Made by a program: the position numbers and the translations under genes. Below, piece after piece: positions 56,421-64,000 of a DNA stretch of 64,000 nucleotides. Within the stretch, counting starts at the first letter, position 1. Each line of letters begins with the position of its first letter. A model generated the notes under the pieces. The model ran no database searches. It saw only the letters and a program-made list of their open reading frames with translations, and was not told where the DNA came from. This stretch comes from Gnetum montanum. Lineage: Eukaryota > Streptophyta > Gnetopsida > Gnetales > Gnetaceae. The stretch lies in contig MNCI01030846.1 in the NCBI GenBank assembly GCA_015680685.1, positions 276,779-340,778 of the forward strand, read 5' to 3'.

Positions 56421-58390
56421 GCTAGGTTGATTTAGGGTGTTGACGTTGAGTTGGCCTTGTTCTATCATTGTCTGAAGATCATCCTGTAACGCACAGCAGG
56501 TGTCAGTGTTGTGATCGGACATCTAGTGGTAGTAATAGAATTGATCTAATTTGAATTTTCATGGGACCGAGGGCTCATTTGGTGCTGCCAAGGTGGGGTT
56601 CCTCGATAGCTCGTAGTACCTGTCATGTCGACGGTGAGCATTCTTCGCTACGTGTTTGTATTGGATTTTCCTAGCTTTAAGGAGTTGCTCTAGTAGTTTA
56701 GAGGGTCACGTGGGTAGCAACATATACTTAGAGTGATCCTTGCACTGAAAGTTAGGCCTTGGGGTGGCCCCTATTGTTGTAGGTGGGTTGGTACTGGTGT
56801 TTGTTTTTTTTGTGCTTGCGGCCATAGTTTTCATTGTTGTCTTTTGTTTGGCAATGTGTTGGTTCTTGTAAGCCACATAGGTGGGGTCATTGCTGGTTTA
56901 TGCAACTTGTTCAATGTGAAGGCTTGGCTCAACGTTTGAGCACTTAGGTAGTATAGTTTTGACTTAACGAAGTCATTCACGGCTCCCTTCAGAATCTTAA
57001 GCAAATATGTTTTAGGGATGGACTCATGAAGTTCATTAAGGGCTGCACTCCATCATTGGATGAACTTCTGCATAAGCTCTAGTGGCATTTGTTTCACCTG
57101 TATTAGAGTTTCTAGTGTTGCTTCAAGCTTTAGGTTGTACTTAAACCTAGTAACAAATTGGTGTAATAGATCCTCAAGAGAGGATATGGAGTTACATGGC
57201 AAGGCTCTGTACCTGTCTAAGGCTATGCTCATTAAGGACATAGTAAACATGTACAAGATTGCGTGGGGCCAAGATTGAAGCAATAGAGTTTTTGATTGAA
57301 ATGTGACTAAGTGAGCATTCGAGTCTCCCTTCCCATTGTATTTGGTCAGCTGTGGAAGTGTGATTCCCTTGGGTAAAGCTAACAGTGGCACTAAAGAGCT
57401 AATTGGATCATTGTGGTAGAAGTCCAATACTTTAACTTATTTAGTGTTTGCCATTTTGAGGTGCTTTACCTCATCAGCTAATGCTTGCATCCATTGTTTT
57501 GCTTCTACCCACTCTTTAGCAGTAGGTAGATTAGTTGGTTGGGGAGATTGTTGGGTTGTCATTTGTTGCTGTGGAGCAATGTTTAGAGTTGTGGTTGTGG
57601 GGTGTGGCATGTTGAAGTGAGTGGGTTGTTGAATAAGTGGTGTGGTTTCTTGCCTAACCACAAACTGTGAAGTGACACCCTGAACGTGTGGGGCCGATGT
57701 AACGAAAGTGACCCCATGTGTTTGTACTAGCGACATGTACTGGGTGGATGTGGATGTGGGTAGTCCATGTCGAGACACTGGTACTTGCGTGCTTGTTGAC
57801 ACATGAAGATGAATCATTTGTCCCACAAGTGAGTGGAACGATGGGTTAACCTAGGCATGAGGACTAAGGGTGTGGTATGAATCCTTAGGTTCAGATTGTG
57901 CCTCGAAGTCATCTACATCATGTTGGTTTTGGGGCTCCTCAGTGGGTCGTCATGAGTTTTGGCTCCTTGCCAGAAGGAGCTGAGTGATAAGTTCATAGTA
58001 GTGCTCTTGAAGTGGTATAATATCATATGGTGTGGGGATGACCTCATGTCCTCCCTTGTGAATCAGTTCGTATTTCCTTTTTGCCTCTAACTTAGTGGGA
58101 TCCACTACCAAGCTAGCCTAGATCTTAACACATATAAAGTTATAATTTTCCTGAGTTGTGACATTAAAGGATGGATCCCTCCCTTGCAACCTAAGGGATC
58201 AGCGAGGTGGCCTCTTGGGGTTAGCCTCACTGTGGGCCCCAATGGCTGAAGTGGTGATGACTAGGTATGAGGTGGAGGGGCTGACATGTGAAATGGGCAT
58301 GTTAGAAGTGTTCATGTTGGTTGGATCAATTTCAAGAATGATCTATGTGTCAACATAAGCATGAGATAATGTTAAGCGAAAAATGATAAA
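56421..58390 (-). pseudogene. T4 gag
   Basis: N-terminal block ENYNFICVKI / YELIHKGGHEVIPTPYDIIPL (about 58130-58000), then a Thr/Gln-rich middle in an open frame (57826-57437: PTTTTLNIAPQQQ). After one stop in the same frame the capsid core follows (57427-57053: DFYHNDPIS, LPQLTKYNGKGDSNAHLVTF, SISSLEDLLHQFVTRFKY). Next come VNDFVKSKLYYLSA and the DHNTDTCCALQDDLQTMIEQ segment (56520-56460). The most complete gag in the window; the start Met is uncertain. Confidence 0.85.
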
Positions 58391-58399
58391 AATTTGGCT

Positions 58400-59028
58400 A
58401 AGTATGAAATTATGAATAGCGTAGTCAGCGTATAACCCTGTATGTTCAGCGTGTGAGGGTTATACACAGCGTGTGAACACTAGTCACAGCATACCAACCA
58501 CTCTCATAGCGTACAAGCACTGTTGTCAGCGTACAAGAACTAGTCACAGCATGTGAACTAGGTTCACAGCGTGCAGGAAAATAGGGCAGTGTGTAGACAG
58601 GGTCTTCAGCATGCAAGAAAATAGGGCAGCATGTAGGAAAATAGGGTAGCATGTAAACAGGGTCTACAGCGTGCAGAGTAAGTGGTCAGCATATACCAAG
58701 GGTGCAGTACAGTGTGCAACCTTATAGGTAAGAAAAAATAAGTGTTTTAAGATAAAAATGAAAGAATAAGACAGTGTATATCCCAGAGAAATGAAAATTT
58801 TGCAAAGGGAAAGGCTAAGTCACAACATGTACCCGATATAGCATGTAGATTTGGCTAAAGAGGGTGTAGATCTGGATGAGGAAAACTCAAATCTAGAGCT
58901 GATGAAGGTAGATCTGATGGAACCAAGAGTAGATCCAGGACCATGAGGAGCAGATCTACAAGGTGGTGCAGCAGATTTGAAGAGATTGGGCCTAGATCAA
59001 AGTAGATCTAAGAAATAATGAAGAAGGG
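58400..59028 (-). other. T4 leader with CAGCGTG-type repeats
   Basis: At 58410-58700 about a dozen irregularly spaced 'cAGCGTGtgaac' or 'cagcgtgcaggaaaataggg' units occur, a vocabulary shared with the LTR. The rest (58750-59028) is purine-rich with repeated AGATCT. No frame of note. Confidence 0.6.
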
Positions 59029-59050
59029 CCCTCCTTCTAGCGCTAGAAAC
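59029..59050 (-). promoter_or_regulatory. T4 primer-site motif
   Basis: Minus strand GTT then TCTAGCGCTAGAAGGAGGG immediately after the LTR end GGCACA. The core TTCTAGCGCTAGAA is a perfect palindrome. Matches T2 10551-10572 with one C/T difference. Confidence 0.55.
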
Positions 59051-61160
59051 TGTGCCATCTGAAATCGTCGGTGCCAAGCTAGAACGTTACAGGCACCGAA
59101 AGATTCATAGACAAGCACAACAAACCCTACCTCCACTTGAGGGTAAGATGGAAATGGACAAAGGCAGAGTGCCTTGGATGATCCGCACGCAGATCAAACA
59201 AGGACTTCCCCAACGTTTGCCGCTACAACATGTTGGGTTATACGTAAACTACAACTGAATGTAAACTAGTACGAAACGTACAGAAAATGTAAACGTGCAT
59301 AAACATAGAAAAAAATGTAAACTATAATGAAAGTTGGCCAAATGTATCAAATGTATTGAAAAAGAGTGTGTAGAAAGCACCAGGCTGTACACAGTTGTGG
59401 ATCTACACAAGGCGGACGTATAGCCTTGTTTGATGAGGATGGGTGATGACAACTACTGGGAATTTCTGCAGGCACAGCATGAATGTTGCATGCTTAGTGT
59501 GTAGGATGTATGCCTAGCATGTGAGATCTGTGCTCCCATGCTCTATGTGTGAAAATGACCAACTTTTTCCCTCTCTCTCTCCAAACCATCCTTGATTTAG
59601 TCAAAAATTGGGGTTTTTATATGATCTTAGAGCGTGGAATTCGGATCTCGAGTCGGATGATTGGCTATGGGAGGTGAAATTTATGGATCTGGCAATAGGC
59701 AGGACATTAAAGAGTGTGAAAGAATAAAATTTTATAAGTGCACAACGTGAACACTATCCATTTCACACGCTGGACGTTCAGACCCACAACGTGTGAACTT
59801 TCATGCCCACAAAAAATGAATGAATGATAGTTGTACAATAGATTTCATGGTTCTAGCCTATAGATCTAAGCTCTGGCATCCTATTTTTGGCTTTAGTGTG
59901 TCTTTCTGAGCTTTTGGGTGTCCTGGCATGTCCATAGAGCTTCCAGCATGTGAGTTTGGACGTCTGATGTGTTTATGTACCCTCATACGCTAGGCGTATA
60001 TGCTCCATACGCTAGATAGTAGGTGGTCAAGAGGGAAAGATTTTGACCTATATTTTGATGTCAGAAGCTAGTTTTGACCATGGATATGGATGCCTAATGT
60101 CATAAGGATATTTCTTGTGGAATTTGGGCTCATTTGGCCTTGATTTGGTAGGGTTTTGGCAGGCCTGAAGTTGAGCATGCTGGCCACATGCTGGGCGTAT
60201 AGGCCAGCGTGTGAGCATGAGAACTGCAATTTAGGAAGCAGATCTGGTATGCTAGGGTGTGTACACTAATCCCTGAGTGTTGGTGGTCCTCTAGGTCATT
60301 CAGGAGCTAATTTTGACTTTGTTTCGATGGAGTTTTGGGCTCATCTCTAAGGTGCATGCTAGCTGTACACTGGGCGTATATGCTGGGCGTATAGGTCAGC
60401 GCGTGAGGCCAAACATGATACTTTTGATGCAAAAAATGAAATTTTTAAAAGCCTATGATGATTTATACTATATTCCCATGTCCCAAGGGTCAACCTAATG
60501 CCAAAAACTTGCCTAAAAGTGCCTATTTGACCTTGTCCTTGGTGCCACACCTTGGGCGTGTAGGATGTACATGCTCAGCATGTGAACTTAAAAGTGCATG
60601 ATTTCAAGGTCAAACTTGATTTTGTTGATCCCATGATGATTCCTAACAATTTACCTATCTCTGAGAGTCAATTCCTTGTGAAAATATTACTCTAAAGTGC
60701 CTGTTTTGGGTCACCTTTGAAGTCATACGTTGGGCGTGTGAGCTAGCGTGTAGGCAGGAAGTGACCCATTTGGTGCCAAAAATTTGATTGTTAAGAGCCT
60801 AATACCTACTTGGACCTTAGGGAAGGTCATGGGTATTCTAGACCTTCGATTTTGGCCTATTTTGATGAGTTTTTGAGGCTTAAAAGTTGCTGCACGCTGG
60901 GCCATACGCTAGGCATGTACAGGTCAGCGTGTGGGATGCATACTTAGTGAAAACCAAGTATTTTGAGCTCAAAATTTGTCAGGTTTGATGCTAGATGTTA
61001 CTGTAGTATTCTATGGATCATAGGGAACCATTTCTTGCTCAGTTTGACTCCATTTGAAGCTATCTGTGAGGTCCTCAAGCTTCAATCATGTTGGGGAGCA
61101 TTATGACTTAGCTCGATTCTTGTTGAAGAAGTGCTAAGCTCAAAATTTTGTGGTGTTTCA
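59051..61160 (-). repeat. T4 5' LTR
   Basis: Minus strand TGAAACACCACAAAATTTTG at 61160 to GATGGCACA at 59051; no polypurine tract upstream, as expected. TATA-type ATATAAAAACC at 59614-59624 on the minus strand. U3 holds many GCTGGGCGTA-type units. Confidence 0.9.
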
Positions 61161-61165
61161 CTACA

Positions 61166-61900
61166 CTCAACCATACGAATATGAGCATTCATGCATGATC
61201 TAGTCAAACTCCATGGATAGGTTAGTTGTGGTATCTAGATAGTTACACGTTGATCGCAGTTCGCTGTCTTCCCACCTGGACTAGTATTTTCTTTGTCATG
61301 TATGGTTTAGTCCAGAGTGAGGCATATGATGTGATCCTAAATTAGTGCTACTCTTAGAGACAATGGAAAATAATCTTGATTAAACTAATGAGTAATAGGA
61401 AATGAGTCTAAGCTAGCCTAAGTGCGATGAGCATCCATTCATTAATCATCCGTACACATCTTAGACCTCATGCACGACTACTATTAGGGTTACCAAGCAT
61501 AGATCCTAGGTACGCTACTGGGTTACCAAGTAGTCACACCTAAATGATCGTGATTAAGTTGTACTCATTTCGCATTTAATAATAGGAATAGTAAATGATG
61601 NCTAAGTGAATGTTGCAATGATGAAGTAATCTCGATCTTTATTTCCGGTCATGTGCGCATCCAAGTACCTCACACTTGAATAAACATGTTGTACAATTAC
61701 AAGCATCACACTATGGACATGCACTAGGAAAATAATCTAACTTCTACGAAAACAAAATGCAAGGGCTTCGCTACAACTAACTAGAAAGGTGCCTAAATGA
61801 GGTGGAAGGCCCTCTTATTTATAGGTCAGGATAGGAGGCTACGTAAATGGGGCCACGTCGACACAGGAAGGCTACGTCAACAAGGCTGCATCAACGCAAC
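61166..61900 (-). mobile_element. LTR-like fragment between T4 and T5
   Basis: On the minus strand a TATAAATAAGAGGG box (61812-61826) is followed about 180 bases later by AATAAA (61636-61646), the spacing of promoter and poly(A) signal in an LTR. CG dinucleotides are commoner than in A1 or T2, so it may be younger. No coding block. TG/CA ends not delimited. The N at 61601 may separate two unrelated pieces. Confidence 0.4.
61601..61601. other. Ambiguous base
   Basis: Single N. Unlike at 7393, I see no duplicated sequence on its two sides. Confidence 0.9.
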
Positions 61901-63832
61901 TGTACTATTCAAAATCGTCAATGTAAGGCTGGAGGAAAACGAACGTCAAAAGATCTCTAGAGAAATACAGATGACCCTACCTTCGCGTGAGGGCAAGCAA
62001 ATCAACTAAGGACTTCCCCAAACTTAAGCTAAGGCTAGCACTAGGGTTATCGCCATGAAATATAAAATAGAGAACGTAATGTAATGAAACATAAACATGC
62101 AATATAGCATGCAAATGTAAATCGAATGTATGCAAAAACATGCAATAATACGGAATAATGCAAACAATGAACCAGAATAGCACATTGGAAGGAAAATGAT
62201 GAACAATGATGTATTAATTAACAAAATGTGCATCGATCAAAATGTAGTTGCGTTGCAAGTCGAACGTTAAGCTCCGATGTGAGGTGTTAACATGTGCTAG
62301 GAATCACGTGTGTCTGGGCTCAGGATTGCTGCTTTTCTTTCTTCAAAATTTGCCCACCTCATTTATGTCAATGAATAGGGTATTTATACATTTCGCTAGG
62401 CTTGGGAGTAAGATGAGGTTAATGGCTGTGAGATTCGAGAAAAATGGATCGTGATAGGTGTACATGGGCAGACCATGTACTAGACCGAATGCATTGTATT
62501 TTACAATCTGTTCTACCTTGTGCAAGCTAGCTTACGTCCATGTACAATTGGTAGCGTAAGAGCTTGACCAGCTTAAAAAATGTAAAAAATTTACAATGAT
62601 TGATATGTACAACAAGCGATATTGATTTTGGCTCGCTTGGAATTCCTGGATCTGTGACCTGGCTGATACCAAAAATGTTTTTGCTCCACCAAGGTCACCA
62701 GCGTTTCTCTAAAGTGCTTTTGCTTGGTCATGACGAGTGCTCACGTTGGGCTCATGCTGCCAACGTGACCCCAGTGTGACCTCAGTGTGCGTGACCAAAA
62801 ATGATATGTTTTGTGCCAAAATTTCACCTTTAAAACTTGTTTTTGAAGTGCAACTGCTACTGGCCTTAAGGACATCCTATATGTTTAATTTGAGCCTGTA
62901 TGTGCTTGGATTTGGGCCACTTTTGGTAGCTCATGCTGGGCTGACGTTGTTAGTGTGACCTCAGTGTGACTCAGCATGACCAATTGGAAGTGACACATTT
63001 TGAGCTGAATTTTGACCTCTGATGCCTGTTCTGCAACTACTACCTACTCTCCAGGGTGGCCTAGATGCTAAATTTGAGTATGTTCTTGTGTTGATTTGAG
63101 CCACTTTTGACAGGTCACGCTGGGCTCACGTTCTCAGTGTCACCTCAGTGTGACTCCAGCATGGCCAAGCCAAAATGCTGTGTTTCATGCTCAAACTTTA
63201 ATTTTCTGGAGCCTGTGAACAAGTAGAACTATTGCCTATCCTTGGGGGTTGTGTTGATGCTAAAAATTGTGCTTGGGACTGCTTGATTTGACTTGTTTTC
63301 ATTTGGTCACATTGGGCTCACGCTATCAGCGTGACCCCAGCGTGACCTGGGCATGAGTAAACAAATCATGTGATTTTGAGCTTAATTTTTGAGGTTCTGT
63401 AGGCTGGGAGCTACAATGAACATTAGTGAAGCTTGAGGGGAGTATGCATGCTCAAATTCAGACTGTTTGGACTTGGTTTCAGAGCTCTGAAAGTTGTTCA
63501 TGCTGTACTCACATGGTACTCACGCTGGGCAACATGACCTCAGCATGAGTAGCAAGATTTGTATGATTCTGACTTGAAATCCTAGGTTCTGGATGTTGAA
63601 ACTCAAAGTAATCATTAGTGGGCCCTGAGGGGGCCTTGCCCATTCAAATTAGGATCGTTTTAACTTGATTTGAAAGCTGTCATGGTTGGTCACATTGAGG
63701 GCAAGCTAGCTTGACAGCATGAGCAAGCTGGCGTGAGTTCTATGCCTTAGTCGAATTTTTGCCTCCCAAAACTCAAGAGGCTCTGAATTGTTCTTGTTTC
63801 AAAGTGTTAAGCTAAAATTTTATGGTGTTTCA
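61901..63832 (-). repeat. T5 3' LTR
   Basis: Minus strand TGAAACACCATAAAATTTTAG at 63832 to GAATAGTACA at 61901, 1932 bp. TATA box on the minus strand near 62379-62390 (TATAAATACCC). U3 has repeated 'CACGCTGGGCTCACGctnTC' and 'AGCGTGACCCCAGCGTGACC' phrases (62735-63720), related to but distinct from the T4 units. Confidence 0.85.
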
Positions 63833-63903
63833 TTGGTCCCTCTTTGTTGATTTCTGGAGGAATCCACCCGAGAGGCATCGACAAAGAAGTGCAAAACACC
63901 ATG
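63821..63903 (-). promoter_or_regulatory. T5 polypurine tract and inverted repeat
   Basis: Arms ATGGTGTTT / AAACACCAT and CTTTGTTGA / CGACAAAG; tract on the minus strand AACAAAGAGGGACCAA next to the LTR edge. Confidence 0.8.
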
Positions 63904-64000
63904 AATAACCAAGTACCAAGCATTATCCGTTGGCCCCTAGCTAGATGTCATCGCACTGTGTTCAAAAGTACATTGTATTGAGGAAAATTTAGTTTAAGGA

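Larger units (their letters stand above)
47788..61165 (-). mobile_element. T4: non-autonomous gag-protease Tat element with target duplication CTACA
   Basis: Target copies 47788-47792 and 61161-61165 are identical (CTACA). Minus-strand order: 5' LTR (61160 to 59051), primer-site motif, leader, gag, linker, protease, short repeats, 3' non-coding region, polypurine hairpin, an internal partial LTR (53046 to 51422), a second copy of the 3' non-coding region and hairpin, and the 3' LTR (49901 to 47793). No antisense gene, RT, RNase H or integrase. Terminal LTRs are 2110 and 2109 bp and differ at about one site in ten over the 310 bases I compared, mostly transitions, less than in T2. Confidence 0.9.
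61901..64000 (-). mobile_element. T5: Tat-lineage element, 3' end, runs off the window
   Basis: The 3' LTR (63832 to 61901), polypurine hairpin and start of the 3' non-coding region (to 64000), which matches T4 ('gatgtcatcgcactgtgttc'). GCAAC at 61896-61900 is the presumed left target copy; its partner lies outside. Confidence 0.8.

Noticed and set aside
58446-58652. Cys/His-rich minus-strand frame in T4 leader
   Set aside because: It arises from translation of the CAGCGTG-type repeats; no independent support.

Overview
This window looks like intergenic DNA from a large, heavily methylated plant genome. I found no convincing host gene, rRNA, tRNA or CRISPR. Nearly all of it is nested, decayed Ty3/gypsy LTR retrotransposons of the Tat and Athila groups. 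Reading frames can be followed for kilobases but are broken mostly by TAG, TAA and TGA where relatives have Gln, Arg or Trp codons, the pattern left by loss of methylated cytosines. Old copies kept rather than removed, long LTRs and Tat/Athila composition fit a gymnosperm best, but the species cannot be named from the sequence.

Layout (my own labels). 1-1710: AT-rich sequence and an 18-22 bp minisatellite. T1 (1711-6662, +): 3' half of a Tat element (RT thumb, RNase H, archaeal-type RNase H, integrase, 3' LTR), inserted just inside the 5' LTR of A1. A1 (6668 to at least 47787, +): an Athila-like element with a tRNA-Asp type primer site, gag, protease, RT, RNase H, integrase and an extra ORF. 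T2 (9172-42495, +): a Tat element inserted in A1 gag, with 1.37-1.38 kb LTRs. S1 (14303-16015, +): a solo LTR with perfect target duplication TTCAT, splitting the T2 protease. T3 (18717 to about 35280, -): a Tat element lying inside T2. T4 (47793-61160, -): a gag-protease-only Tat element with 2.1 kb LTRs and perfect target duplication CTACA, inserted in A1 downstream of integrase. 61166-61900: an LTR-like fragment. T5 (61901 to beyond 64000, -): a further Tat 3' LTR.

Most interesting content. T2 and T3 both carry, between protease and RT and antisense to gag-pol, the same extra gene. In T3 it runs 27.4-30.8 kb on the + strand and appears to be split by short T-rich GT-AG introns. Splicing at three of them joins the flanking frames exactly; apart from stop codons the only frame break is one 20-bp tandem duplication. 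The T2 copy (17162-18716, - strand) has introns at matching places. An antisense gene can keep introns through retrotransposition because the genomic RNA is its complement. Blocks of short 'TTAAGGCC'-type repeats border it, and T4 has lost everything between such blocks. A second shared feature is an imperfect inverted repeat of about 85 bp spanning the polypurine tract and 3' LTR start in six places.

Two single Ns mark assembly joins. The one at 7393 sits between two 254-bp near-identical copies and probably reflects unmerged contig ends.
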